A DNA stretch of 56,980 bases from the NCBI GenBank assembly GCA_022820725.1, contig JAJEFA010000008.1, positions 1 to 56,980 on the forward strand, in the 5' to 3' direction. Numbering within the stretch: the stretch's first letter is position 1; every line of letters starts with the position of its first letter. Shown here piece after piece: positions 32,212-40,591 of the stretch. A program made the translations under genes and the position numbers. This DNA is from Candidatus Binatia bacterium. Lineage in GTDB: Bacteria; Desulfobacterota; Binatia; Bin18. Under the pieces are notes generated by a model that saw only the letters and a program-made list of their open reading frames with translations, made no database searches and had not been told where the DNA came from.

Positions 32212-33045
32212 TTACGCCTCAACCGGCGTATCCGCCAATCGGCCCCACAGATTCCACGAGGCATCAAAGCTGCGGACGGCCGGATAGCCGAGCAGTTGCG
32301 TCAGCACAAACCAGGTATGGGCGGAACGGATACCAACCGCGCAGTACGTAATTGTTTCCTTGTCCGCGGTGACGCCGTGGTTCGCATAGAGAGCTGTCAG
32401 TTCGTCCACAGACTTAAACGTCTCGTCCTCGTTGAGAGCGGCCTCATAATAGAGATGGGTTGCTCCCGGAATATGACCGGCCCGCTCGTTGCCTTGGGGC
32501 GGTTCCAGCAGAAATAATTCACCTCGATATTCCTCGGGGGTGCGGACGTCTAACAGGACTTGGTTCTCTTTCCCAACGGCAGCCCGGACCCTCTCCTGGA
32601 GAGCCCGCAGGTCCGGGTCGGGCTCGCGTGCGGTATAACTCGTGGCTGTCACGGTCGGCAACTCGGTCGTCAGCGCATGGCCGTCGGCAACCCACTTCTT
32701 GCGTCCGCCATTGAGGACCCGCACATCACCGTGACCGACGGATTTGAGAAACCAGAACACCCACGGCGCAACCGCACTATGATCGCTATAGGCGATCACG
32801 GTGGTGTCGTTGTCAATGCCCGACCGTCCGCAGAACTGTTCGACTACGTCTTTGTCAAAATTGATGCGCCAGTCCGGTTTGAGCAACGTTTCAAAGCCGT
32901 TCCAAAAAACAGCACCGGGGATATGGCCGGATTCATACGGCGCAGGATCAATATGCGCATCAACGATCCGCACCTTCGGGTCATTCAGATGTTCGGCCAC
33001 CCACTGCGTGTCAACCAGCACCTCAGGATGTGCGTAGTCTGTCAT
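32212..33045 (-). CDS. Thiosulfate/3-mercaptopyruvate sulfurtransferase (two rhodanese domains)
   Basis: A 277-residue tandem-rhodanese protein. The inactive N-terminal domain starts VLVDTQWVAEHLNDPKVRIVDAH and has the typical RVLNGGRKKW. The C-terminal domain has VLLDVRTPEEYRGE and the active loop with Cys235 in TYCAVGIRSAH. The CxxGxR loop differs from the CRKGVT of rhodanese and the CGSGVT of mercaptopyruvate sulfurtransferase, so the donor is not fixed. ATG follows GAGAGAGGGAACTA. It is a single gene between the 2OG oxygenase and the DUF1989 operon. Confidence 0.92.
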   Translation of the reverse strand: MTDYAHPEVLVDTQWVAEHLNDPKVRIVDAHIDPAPYESGHIPGAVFWNGFETLLKPDWRINFDKDVVEQFCGRSGIDNDTTVIAYSDHSAVAPWVFWFLKSVGHGDVRVLNGGRKKWVADGHALTTELPTVTATSYTAREPDPDLRALQERVRAAVGKENQVLLDVRTPEEYRGELFLLEPPQGNERAGHIPGATHLYYEAALNEDETFKSVDELTALYANHGVTADKETITYCAVGIRSAHTWFVLTQLLGYPAVRSFDASWNLWGRLADTPVEA

Positions 33046-33229
33046 TAGTTCCCTCTCTCCTGTTCAGGCTAAAAAGTGCACCCGGTATCCTATCCAACCG
33101 GCGACGGGCGGGTCAACGTCGCCGCATGCAAACAGGATACCCGCAGGTATTTGTCAAACTTACTTGTCCCATTCCCACTGAGACGCTAAAGAGGATTCAC
33201 GTGCAGAGCGCGACGAGGAGAACGAAACC

Positions 33230-33856
33230 ATGGCTGACAAACGAGACGTGCATGTTCCGGCAACCCAGGGCGCGGCCTGCGTGGTCCGGCAAGGGGAAAC
33301 GATTCGCATCGTTGATGTGGAAGGTCAGCAGATCTGCGATTTCGTCTGCTTTCACCTGCATCACCTGGCGGAGAAACTGTCTACTGGCGAAACCGTAAAT
33401 TTCAATACCTTGACCGGGAGCGGATCCCTGCATTTTACGGTTGGCAGCAGATTCTACTCCAATCTTCAGCACCCCATGTTCGAGATTGTCGAGGATCAGG
33501 CCCACGGCGTGCACGACGCCCTATTTGCTCCGTGCAGCAGTGCTCTCTATGCGGTCGCCGGCGCCCTCAACCATCGCAACTGTCGGGACAATCTCACCGA
33601 GGCGGTGGAGCCGTACGGGCTGGGCTATCTCGACGTGCCCGACCCCATCAACCTGTTCCAATATACGCGGGTCCGCTCCGACGGCACTATCGACGCCCGT
33701 CCCGCGGCAACCCAGGCGGGCGAATATGTTGCCCTGAAAGCGCTGATGGATTGCCTGGTTGCGGTCTCGGCGTGTCCGTATGATATAGAAATTGACGGTC
33801 AGCAACCCAATGGGGCACAATGTACCCCACTCAGGATTGAGTTCGTTTCTTCGTGA
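33230..33856 (+). CDS. DUF1989 (urea carboxylase-associated) family protein
   Basis: A 208-residue protein of the DUF1989 type. RIVDVEGQQICDFVCFHL is the family's signature, followed by LTTGSGSLHFTVGSRFYSN-like LTGSGSLHFTVGSRFYSN, ALFAPCSSALYAV with the conserved Cys, and GYLDVPDPINLFQYTRV. Members near urea carboxylase bind metal through Cys and other ligands and are tied to guanidine or urea use, but no urea carboxylase is here. ATG follows GAGGAGAACGAAACC. It heads a three-gene set with a cupin (23-base gap) and an orphan gene. Confidence 0.88.
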   Translation: MADKRDVHVPATQGAACVVRQGETIRIVDVEGQQICDFVCFHLHHLAEKLSTGETVNFNTLTGSGSLHFTVGSRFYSNLQHPMFEIVEDQAHGVHDALFAPCSSALYAVAGALNHRNCRDNLTEAVEPYGLGYLDVPDPINLFQYTRVRSDGTIDARPAATQAGEYVALKALMDCLVAVSACPYDIEIDGQQPNGAQCTPLRIEFVSS

Positions 33857-33879
33857 GCAAAAGCAAATGAGGAGGCAGT

Positions 33880-34293
33880 ATGGCAGTCGTACAGCTGAAA
33901 GAGTCGTTCGCCAGCCAGCTCCGGGCTTTTTATACCGGGGCGCTTGATGGTGGGGAGTATGTTCCGTTCGAATACCCCGGCCCGGACGGAAAACCGATGA
34001 CATTTGGCGAGATCCAATTGATTCGCGAAACCGGTCATGACGGCAATAGCACCCTGGCGGTCGGTCTATGGAAAACGGAGGCTGGCCTCTCACCCGAATA
34101 CACCTTCCCAGGCGGAGATGAGACCTTCCTGGTGGTAGAAGGCTCGGTCACGATCACCCTGCTCGATACGGGCGAGGAAGTATCTCTCCAGGTTGGCGAC
34201 TTTGCCTCTTTTGTGAAAGGCACCCGCTCGCAGTGGAATTTTCATACTGCCTTTAAGAAGTTTGTCATTGTGTCGGATTGTACGGCAGAGTAA
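33880..34293 (+). CDS. Cupin-type protein
   Basis: A 137-residue cupin (EutQ/DUF861-like). ALAVGLWKTEAGLSPEYTFPGGDETFLVVEGSVTITL covers motif 1, where Glu in GGDETFLVVEG is kept but the paired His are lost, and GDFASFVKGTRSQWNFH is motif 2. Metal binding may be weak. ATG follows GAGGAGGCAGT. It lies between the DUF1989 and the 159-residue gene in one operon, which suggests a shared nitrogen-compound role; that is inference. Confidence 0.85.
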   Translation: MAVVQLKESFASQLRAFYTGALDGGEYVPFEYPGPDGKPMTFGEIQLIRETGHDGNSTLAVGLWKTEAGLSPEYTFPGGDETFLVVEGSVTITLLDTGEEVSLQVGDFASFVKGTRSQWNFHTAFKKFVIVSDCTAE

Positions 34294-34305
34294 GGAGGAA
34301 GGACC

Positions 34306-34785
34306 ATGAACGATCAGTTTATAGCGTATCTGCATGAATGTTTTCAGGGTGAAGTAATGGGGGAAGCCCTTGGAGTCGCACTCGCAGAGGCGGCGCAGGA
34401 TCCCGTTCACAGCCAAAAGTGGCGTTTTGTAGAACAGCTCGAACGCGAGACCAAAGGCCGCATTCGGGCTGCGCTCGAAGCCCTCGGCGAATCGGTCGAG
34501 GAGGACCCTGAAAAACGTGCCGAGGGAAAATCCTGGGGCGAGAGGTTCGCCAAACTACCTTGGTCTGAGGCGATGGATAAGCTGAAACCCGAGCTTGAGA
34601 AGTACATCCGTTACTTTGAGAAGCACGAGAAAACGGCCCCGGCTGATGGGCTGGCCATCGCGCAGCATATTACTCGACACGAGCGGGCCTTGTTGGAGTT
34701 TACCCTGCGTGAGATTGAAGGTCAGACGGACAGCTCGGTTGAACCGATTGAACGCCTCTTGGACAATCCACCGTTGGCGGCGTAG
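34306..34785 (+). CDS. Conserved-looking hypothetical protein (ferritin-like helices possible)
   Basis: A 159-residue helical, charged protein that I do not assign to a family. It has several Glu/His-rich helices (FQGEVMGEALGVALAEAA; KWRFVEQLERETKGRIR; AIAQHITRHERALLEF), the last with two E/H pairs of the sort seen in ferritin-like four-helix bundles. That is only a visual impression. ATG follows AAGGAGGAAGGACC. Third gene of the DUF1989/cupin operon, with a 12-base gap. Confidence 0.7.
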   Translation: MNDQFIAYLHECFQGEVMGEALGVALAEAAQDPVHSQKWRFVEQLERETKGRIRAALEALGESVEEDPEKRAEGKSWGERFAKLPWSEAMDKLKPELEKYIRYFEKHEKTAPADGLAIAQHITRHERALLEFTLREIEGQTDSSVEPIERLLDNPPLAA

Positions 34786-34802
34786 GCTCCCTGATGTGCC
34801 CT

Positions 34803-34835
34803 TCGCCCCAACGGGCGAGGGAACGGCACCGTTCC
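34803..34835. terminator. Two hairpins between convergent genes
   Basis: TCGCCC/GGGCGA (34803-34818) and GGAACGG/CCGTTCC (34820-34835). No long T-run is seen on either strand, so a terminator role is possible but unproven. The second hairpin touches the stop of the minus-strand binding-protein gene. Confidence 0.4.
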
Positions 34836-35752
34836 TACTCCAGCCCCTCCCGCAGCGGCGTGTGCGGCACCCGCTCCGTCCAGGGTTTATACGTATGGGC
34901 ATTCTCTTGTGTGATGAGCCGCCCCAGGCCGGCGATAAAAGACTCTCCGTGTAGGTCTTCGCCGTCAACCAGTACCCGTACGACCAGATCGCCGACCGCT
35001 GCCCCGATGTTGGTAATCTCAATATCCCACGTGCCGTGAGACCTGCCGGCGCGGACGGCTTCAACCGCCTTTGGACTCCCGTTGCGTGAGACCATTTTCA
35101 TTTCACCGGAGCGGTCGGCCGCTTCGAGCGCATCGAGGGTTCCCAGCAGGGTTTCGTCGTTGAACGGAATCAGACCGGCCAAGTCGGTAAAATCGGCCAG
35201 CAGACGCTGCGCAGCCTCCCGACCGCCTGCGGCAACATCTTGTAAATTTCGATAGCGTTCCTCAAACGGATCGTTGACCAAGGTGAATCCGCTCTGTCTG
35301 ACGCCGTGCACGATGCCGGTAACAAGCTCGATATCGTCAATGACTTCCGGCCCCCCGATGATCGCCAGCCTCGCCCCGACGGGCAAGAGTGAGGCCAGAT
35401 ACTCAGCCATATACACGCCGTGATTAAAATTCGGGTAGACCAACGACGCGGCGACCGGAAAGCGCGGGCGCTCAAACGAGAAGACCGGAATCCCCTGTTG
35501 GCGGGCTGCCTCAACCGCCTCGGCGGGCTGGAGGGGGTCAAGGACATAAACAATGATCCCGTCCACCCCGGCCTGAATACCACGCCGAATCGCTTGGTCC
35601 TGTCCTTCTATCCAGTCCGGTCGGCGCACATCGACCGTCAGCGTTCGCAGCTCAATGCCTGACTGTTGCAAACGATGGTCAAGCCCATGAGCAAGCGCAT
35701 CCAGACCCGGATGCGCCCCGTATTCCATCACATTCACGTAGAGTATACGCAC
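34835..35752 (-). CDS. Sugar-binding (periplasmic binding protein type 1) fold protein without signal peptide
   Basis: A 305-residue protein with the type 1 periplasmic-binding fold: RILYVNVMEYGAHPG, VDGIIVYVLDPLQPAEAVEAA, IPVFSFERPRF, GLIPFNDETLLGTLDALE and TWDIEITNIGAAVGDLVVR. It has neither signal peptide nor HTH, so it is not a normal exported binding protein or LacI regulator. GTG 35752 is chosen because GGGGGACGA precedes it; a longer ATG form would overlap the upstream gene. It follows its paralogue (35766-36692) by 13 bases. No ABC permease or ATPase is near, so a cytoplasmic ligand-binding or enzymatic role is likely. Confidence 0.82.
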   Translation of the reverse strand: MRILYVNVMEYGAHPGLDALAHGLDHRLQQSGIELRTLTVDVRRPDWIEGQDQAIRRGIQAGVDGIIVYVLDPLQPAEAVEAARQQGIPVFSFERPRFPVAASLVYPNFNHGVYMAEYLASLLPVGARLAIIGGPEVIDDIELVTGIVHGVRQSGFTLVNDPFEERYRNLQDVAAGGREAAQRLLADFTDLAGLIPFNDETLLGTLDALEAADRSGEMKMVSRNGSPKAVEAVRAGRSHGTWDIEITNIGAAVGDLVVRVLVDGEDLHGESFIAGLGRLITQENAHTYKPWTERVPHTPLREGLE

Positions 35753-35765
35753 CTCGTCCCCCGCT

Positions 35766-36692
35766 TTAGAGCCCAACGGATAGCGGTGTGCAGTCCACCC
35801 GCTCTGACCAGGGCTTCCAGCTTTCAATATTGTCCAGAGTGATCATCCGGCCAACCGGGCTCATGCTCAGATAATCTTCGAGTACTTCCCCACCCACCAG
35901 ATGGCGGACAACCAAATCACCAAGAGTTGTGCCTATCCCCGATGCGTCCAGGTCCCAGGTGCCCAGGGTTTTCCCGGTCCGGACCATGTCAACCGCTTGG
36001 GGTGAACCATTCCGAGAGACGATTTTGAGGTCGCCCAGCCTTTCCGTTTCTTCGAGTGCGCTCAGGCAGCCCAGCATGGTCTCGTCATTATAGGGAATGA
36101 GCCCTTGGAGCTGGGACTGAGGGACGTTTTCCAACAGGCGAAGAGTTGGCTCGCGCGCCCCTTCCGAGACATCTTGAACGTTGCAGTAGCCTTTATCCTC
36201 GGGGTCATTCAGCAAACGACAGTGGCTGCGTTTCAGCGCGTAGACCAGACCAGCCACCTCTTCTGCATCGTCCACCGTATCCGGTCCCCCAATCACCCCC
36301 ACCCCGCTGTCGGCCGGCAGCACTGACGCGAGGTATTCAGCCATGAACACGCCGTGGTTGAAATTCGGATACACCACGGCCGCATTGACGACATAGCGCG
36401 GTCGGACAAAAGAAAAAACGGGAATACCTGCCGAGCGGGCCTTGGCCACCGCCTCACCAAAAAGCGTCGGATTGAGGGCATAAATTACGATACCCTCAAC
36501 CTGGGCACGGATTCCTTCCTCGATCGCAGCCTCATACCTTTTTCGCATACCCGGTTCGCGAAAATCGGCGAACAGCACCGGCATCTGAATATCCGCCGCG
36601 TGCAAGACCGATTGTAGCCCGTAGGCAAGGGCGTCTATGGCGGGATTGGCATCGAGATGAATGGGGTTCACGTACAGCACTCGCTTTGTCAT
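35766..36692 (-). CDS. Sugar-binding (periplasmic binding protein type 1) fold protein without signal peptide
   Basis: A 308-residue paralogue of the downstream gene. Shared blocks are VLYVNPIHLDANPAIDALA, VYPNFNHGVFMAEYLASVLP, IGGPDTVDDAEEVAGLV, GLIPYNDETMLGCLSALEE and SRNGSPQAVDMVRTGKTLGTWD. ATG 36692 follows GGGAGGTCGGCC. No signal peptide and no HTH domain. Two tandem copies this similar in order suggest a local duplication whose products form a hetero-oligomer or have split roles; this is inference. Confidence 0.84.
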   Translation of the reverse strand: MTKRVLYVNPIHLDANPAIDALAYGLQSVLHAADIQMPVLFADFREPGMRKRYEAAIEEGIRAQVEGIVIYALNPTLFGEAVAKARSAGIPVFSFVRPRYVVNAAVVYPNFNHGVFMAEYLASVLPADSGVGVIGGPDTVDDAEEVAGLVYALKRSHCRLLNDPEDKGYCNVQDVSEGAREPTLRLLENVPQSQLQGLIPYNDETMLGCLSALEETERLGDLKIVSRNGSPQAVDMVRTGKTLGTWDLDASGIGTTLGDLVVRHLVGGEVLEDYLSMSPVGRMITLDNIESWKPWSERVDCTPLSVGL

Positions 36693-36787
36693 GGCCGACC
36701 TCCCGCAGTGTTTTCTCGCCACCTAGCACGAGGGGTAGCCAGGGTGCAAGCGGAAGACCGCAGTCTTTTTCTCATCCGTGTGGGAGA

Positions 36788-37285
36788 ATGGCACGGAAGG
36801 TGGTATACGTATCAACAGCTATGAACGCCTATGAACACAAGCTCAAACAGTTTATTGCCGGCGGCGGTATTGAGGCAAAACATTTATCCTTCGAACAGTC
36901 GTGCCACTCGGTGGCCGAAGCGGCTGCGGTGGTCGGTACAAGTCCGGAAAACTTTGTCAAGAATATCTGTATGACGGACGCCCAGGACCAGGTGATTGTG
37001 GCCATTGTCAAGGGCGAAGATCGAGCCAGCACCTCACGGGTTGCCAAGGCACTTCGGACCGAGCAGGTGAGAACCATGACGCCGGACGAAATGCTGGTCA
37101 AAACGGGCTATCCGTGCGGTGGGACGCCGTCGTTTGGGTTTGCCGCGACCTTTCTTATTGACCCTCGGGTCATGCAGAAAGACGAAGTGTATACCGGCGG
37201 CGGATCAGAAACCGCGTTGATCCGAGTCTCGCCTCAGGTGCTCCTTCGGGCCAACGGTGGCAGAGTTGTCAGGATCAGGAGATAA
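36788..37285 (+). CDS. YbaK/EbsC-type aminoacyl-tRNA deacylase
   Basis: A 165-residue YbaK/ProX-like protein that clears mischarged amino acids from tRNA. Family blocks are SCHSVAEAAAVVGTSPENFVKNICM, VIVAIVKGEDRASTSRVAKAL, and CGGTPSFGFAATFLID. ATG 36788 lies very near its GGGAG, an unusual spacing of about two bases; an alternative ATG at 36821 has no site, so the start is not firm. It is divergent from the tandem binding-protein genes. Confidence 0.87.
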   Translation: MARKVVYVSTAMNAYEHKLKQFIAGGGIEAKHLSFEQSCHSVAEAAAVVGTSPENFVKNICMTDAQDQVIVAIVKGEDRASTSRVAKALRTEQVRTMTPDEMLVKTGYPCGGTPSFGFAATFLIDPRVMQKDEVYTGGGSETALIRVSPQVLLRANGGRVVRIRR

Positions 37286-37350
37286 GACGGCGGCTGGAAA
37301 GAAACGGCGAAGAGCGGTATGCCGACAGGAGCAATTGCCAAGGGGGGCGT

Positions 37351-38199
37351 ATGAGCACAGTCACACTCACAACCGTAGGGCCTGACGTCAGCGCGGAAAC
37401 CTATCTGTCCGTGATCGAGCGGGACGGCGGGGTGATTATCGAAAAACTGCTTGAGCCCGACCTGCTGAGGCGACTCAACACCGAACTCGACGACTATATC
37501 GCCATCCACCCACCGGGCAGTCGCAGCGATGAAGAACTCTGGCAGGTCTTTCACGGTAAGAAAACGATCCGCTTTTGCGGTCTGGCCGCCAAATCAAAAG
37601 CGTTTATTGAGGTCCTCCTCCATCCCATACTCAAGGCGTTTGCGGATCATTATCTTTTGCCCAACTGCGGCTCATATTGGCTGAACACCTCCCAAACCAT
37701 GATCGTTGGTGGGGGAGAACCAGTCCAGATGCTGCATCGCGACGAAGCCAACTGGCCCCATTTTCCCTGGCCCGGCCCGGAACTCACGGTCAGTTCGATG
37801 TTTGCCCTGAACGACTTCACCGAAGAGAACGGTGCTACGCTCGTCGCACCGGGCAGTCATCGCTGGCAGGACCCGGAGCGCGAGGCTCGCCCCGAAGAAC
37901 TGACCCAGGCAGTTATGCCGGCCGGCTCTGTCCTGCTCTACACGGGGAAAGTCATTCACGGGGCTGGGGCAAACCGCACGCCAGACACATGGCGGCGCGG
38001 AATGCATGTCAGCTTTGTTCTTGGCTGGCTGCGCCCGGAGGAGCACCATTCCCTCGCCGTTCCTTTGGAAGTCGCCCGCCAACTGCCCGAGCAGGCCCAG
38101 CACCTCCTGGGCTATCGCTCGTACCATCCGTCCGTTTTTGGCGGACGGCTGGGTCTGGTGGATTTCGAGGACGCGGCCCTAGTGGAAACGCAGAGCTGA
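37351..38199 (+). CDS. Phytanoyl-CoA dioxygenase (PhyH) family protein
   Basis: A 282-residue Fe(II)/2OG dioxygenase of the PhyH type. Metal ligands are His129 and Asp131 (MLHRDEANW) with His203 (GKVIHGAGANR), and Arg215 or Arg216 is placed for 2-oxoglutarate. The EENGATLVAPGSHRW block matches the first PhyH protein of this window (5567-6412), which has Glu in place of Asp131. ATG follows AAGGGGGGCGT. It is convergent with the LLM gene, 10 bases apart, and has no operon partner. Confidence 0.92.
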   Translation: MSTVTLTTVGPDVSAETYLSVIERDGGVIIEKLLEPDLLRRLNTELDDYIAIHPPGSRSDEELWQVFHGKKTIRFCGLAAKSKAFIEVLLHPILKAFADHYLLPNCGSYWLNTSQTMIVGGGEPVQMLHRDEANWPHFPWPGPELTVSSMFALNDFTEENGATLVAPGSHRWQDPEREARPEELTQAVMPAGSVLLYTGKVIHGAGANRTPDTWRRGMHVSFVLGWLRPEEHHSLAVPLEVARQLPEQAQHLLGYRSYHPSVFGGRLGLVDFEDAALVETQS

Positions 38200-38209
38200 T
38201 CAGGAGGTC

Positions 38210-39418
38210 CTACTTACGGAGGCCCATTTTGCGCAAGAGGGGTAATACCTCATCATGACACATATGCAACCCTTTGATCGGATCGAAAAAGCCTAGAAGG
38301 ACCCCCCGTTGGCCGGCTCGCTCGTGAATCGCACGGAGCTGCTCCGCTACCGTTTGCGGGCTGCCACAGATCTGATGCCCCGCGAGTCCCAGTGCGATCT
38401 CACGGTAGGCGTCTTCTCCCACCTGTTCCCGTATACGTTTTGTTGTATCGCGTTTCCGGTCCGGCGCGAAGGAGTGCGGTTGTGCTGTAGCTCGCTCGAC
38501 AAAGGTGTCCGTCGCGTCTTCGTCAATTTCTTCCACCAACCGGTTGTAGACGGCTTCCGCCTTGGCGTCAGTTCCCTCAATAATGACATAGGCAACCGCC
38601 ATGGGATCGACCCGGCGACCATACTCCGCCGCGCGATCGACCACGGTATCGGCCGCCAGTTTCATTTTCTCGATGCCTCCGGCGCAGAACAACCACTCAC
38701 AGTGTTTGGCCGCGAACTCGATACCGGCGGGTGAAGACCCGGCGTTGATCAGATACGGCCGCGGTTTACGGGCGGGTTTTGGACTCACGTAGGCCCCATA
38801 GGACTTGTAGAACTCCCCTTCATAGGTGATAGGCTCCTGGCTCGACCAGGCCCACTTCATGAGGGTGACAAACTCGTCCGCCATTTCGTAGCGTAGATCG
38901 TGGTCGGGAAAGGTTTGTCCGAATAACGCCTGCTCGTCTTCAATCCAGCCCGTCACGACATTCAGGCCCCAACGGCCCTGTGAGAGATAGTCGATCGTAG
39001 CCCCGAATTTGGCGAAGTGCAGAGGATGAAACCCGTAGGTCACGTGAGCTGTGGAAAAGAGCAGAATCCGATGTGTCAGTGGAGTCAGCGCGGCGGCTGT
39101 CGTCAGGAAATCGAGCGAGTCTTCGTTAAAGCGCGTTTCCCCGCCGTGTCCTAGCCAGCGGCCAAACGGGATCTGGAATTCGAGTCCCATCCGCTCAGCG
39201 AACTGGATCAGATACCGGGCCGTATCCCAGTGCCAGAAGTTTTGATACCGGTCCGGGTCGTCGAGCACGGCTTTGGAGATGGTTGCCCCACCGGTCAGGT
39301 TCCAGGCAAAGAGCCCCAGTAAGAGTGGATGCGGACTAGCGATCGTGGGCTGCCCGCCCGGATCAAACGGTCCCTGGGTAATCTGCACCCGTTCTCCATA
39401 GTGCCCCACTCTGCCCAT
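38210..39418 (-). CDS. LLM class oxygenase of the SfnG/RutA-like type
   Basis: A 402-residue luciferase-like monooxygenase with the long N-terminus of the RutA/SfnG/NtaA group: LLLGLFAWNLTGGATISK, RILLFSTAHVTYGFHPLHFAKF, TIDYLSQGRWGLNVVTGWIEDEQALFG and LINAGSSPAGIEFAAKHCEWLF. This subgroup contains dimethylsulfone and pyrimidine monooxygenases, so C-S or C-N bond oxygenation is plausible. ATG follows AAGGCGAGCGA, which overlaps the stop of the upstream NMT1-like gene, so the two are tightly coupled. Substrate not determined. Confidence 0.92.
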   Translation of the reverse strand: MGRVGHYGERVQITQGPFDPGGQPTIASPHPLLLGLFAWNLTGGATISKAVLDDPDRYQNFWHWDTARYLIQFAERMGLEFQIPFGRWLGHGGETRFNEDSLDFLTTAAALTPLTHRILLFSTAHVTYGFHPLHFAKFGATIDYLSQGRWGLNVVTGWIEDEQALFGQTFPDHDLRYEMADEFVTLMKWAWSSQEPITYEGEFYKSYGAYVSPKPARKPRPYLINAGSSPAGIEFAAKHCEWLFCAGGIEKMKLAADTVVDRAAEYGRRVDPMAVAYVIIEGTDAKAEAVYNRLVEEIDEDATDTFVERATAQPHSFAPDRKRDTTKRIREQVGEDAYREIALGLAGHQICGSPQTVAEQLRAIHERAGQRGVLLGFFDPIKGLHMCHDEVLPLLRKMGLRK

Positions 39419-39427
39419 TCGCTCGCC

Positions 39428-40354
39428 TTAAATCCCGTTGATGGCGCCCTCAGGCAAACTGCTCAGGTCGACCAGCGCTTCAGGTTTCAGTTGCCGAGGA
39501 ATCGCTCCTAAGGTGCACATCGTCTCTACCGCCACCGCCAAGCCGTCCATATCAATCAGGCCCGTCGTATTCCAAATCGGTAGAGTCCGCGTCAACGCCC
39601 GCTCAACAGTGGCAGGCTCGTACCCTGGTGTATACTCGCAGATCATGGCTTTGGTTTCTTCAGGATGGGCGGTACAGTACTGGGCGCCCTTAAGATATCC
39701 TCGCAACAATTTCCGCAGCAACTCTGGTTGTTCTGCGATAAAATCCTCGCACGCCACCAAAAGCCCCCATTGAAAATGGGGTTCAACTCGACTGGCCGGC
39801 TCCACCACTCGCAGGGCTCCTTGCCGCTCGCCCAGAGAGACCCACGGCTCTACGATCAGCTGGGCGAACAGTTCTCCGGAAGCGAGGCCATCAATTTTAT
39901 TATAGTCTTGCCACAGCTCCCGGTAAGCAACGTCTCGCTCGGGATCAAGGCCAGCCCGCTTCAATGCCAGCTTCATGAGATGCCCGTCGCAGCTCCCGTG
40001 AGATAACACGCCAACCGTCTTCCCACGTAGTTCGATCAGCTCCTGGATTTCCGGGCGAACAACAAATAAGAAATGATCAAGATTGCCGATCACGCTGCTG
40101 GCAATGATCTTGCCTGGGAGTACTCCGTTGCCAACGGCCGTCAAAAAAGGGGGACTCCCCATCCTGCCGACCTGGATGTCTCCGCGCCCCATCGCCTGCG
40201 CCAACGCGTCTCCACCAGGGACAACCTGAATGTGAAGATTGATCCCCTCTTCCAAGAAAAATCCCTTCCGAAGCGCCATCACAAAGGGCCAGTCATGCTG
40301 GCCGCCTTGATTGGCGTGTCCCCACGTAAAGTCTACGCAGGCCTGCTCTGTCAT
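39428..40354 (-). CDS. NMT1/THI5-like protein without signal peptide
   Basis: A 308-residue type 2 binding-protein fold related to SsuA/NMT1 solute-binding proteins: WPFVMALRKGFFLEEGINLHIQVVPGGDALAQAMGRGDIQVGRM, VIGNLDHFLFVVRPEIQELIELRGKTVGVLSHGSCDGHLMKLAL, and ELLRKLLRGYLKGAQYCTAHPEE near 215-240. There is no signal peptide and no permease nearby, so it probably acts in the cytoplasm, like enzymes of this fold (for example dihydroxyphthalate decarboxylase). ATG follows AGAGAGGGGACCACCA. The downstream LLM gene begins 9 bases after its stop, which links them in one pathway. Confidence 0.85.
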   Translation of the reverse strand: MTEQACVDFTWGHANQGGQHDWPFVMALRKGFFLEEGINLHIQVVPGGDALAQAMGRGDIQVGRMGSPPFLTAVGNGVLPGKIIASSVIGNLDHFLFVVRPEIQELIELRGKTVGVLSHGSCDGHLMKLALKRAGLDPERDVAYRELWQDYNKIDGLASGELFAQLIVEPWVSLGERQGALRVVEPASRVEPHFQWGLLVACEDFIAEQPELLRKLLRGYLKGAQYCTAHPEETKAMICEYTPGYEPATVERALTRTLPIWNTTGLIDMDGLAVAVETMCTLGAIPRQLKPEALVDLSSLPEGAINGI

Positions 40355-40401
40355 TGGTGGTCCCCTCTCTGGCTGAGTATAGACAAGAGATATTCGACCG
40401 G

Positions 40402-40417
40402 GTTACTCCTGAGTAAC
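40402..40417. promoter_or_regulatory. Inverted repeat GTTACTC-CT-GAGTAAC
   Basis: Perfect 7 bp arms (40402-40408 and 40411-40417) in the divergent region between the NMT1-like gene and the repair methyltransferase. A candidate operator for an unknown regulator, since it is upstream of the NMT1-LLM operon by about 50 bases. Confidence 0.4.
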
Positions 40418-40461
40418 ACCCTTCATGCGGATGTGAAATGTCTCAATCCAAGGAGGGAATT

Positions 40462-40527
40462 ATGAGTGCTACTCCGACGCCTTCAATAGTGGAAATACCA
40501 TGCAATTGGAGACTATTCGCCCAATAG
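40462..40527 (+). CDS. Very small ORF with strong ribosome site (21 aa), possibly a gene remnant
   Basis: ATG 40462 to TAG 40525-40527 gives 21 residues, beginning MSATPTPSIVEIPCNW. AAGGAGGG lies 4 bases before the ATG, a site as good as any in this window. No known leader or toxin is recognised. It may be the surviving start of a deleted gene or a real small peptide; the downstream DNA carries no in-frame continuation. Confidence 0.35.
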   Translation: MSATPTPSIVEIPCNWRLFAQ

Positions 40528-40591
40528 GATCAAACCACCGCGCAGCAGATGGCTGTAATCCGAGGTGCGCGGAGCTCAAGTAGGAGCCAAC

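Noticed and set aside
39428..40354. A thiamine-pyrimidine synthase of the THI5 kind
   Set aside because: The Cys/His iron-binding motif (CCCFC type) of that enzyme is not seen, and thiamine genes are absent.
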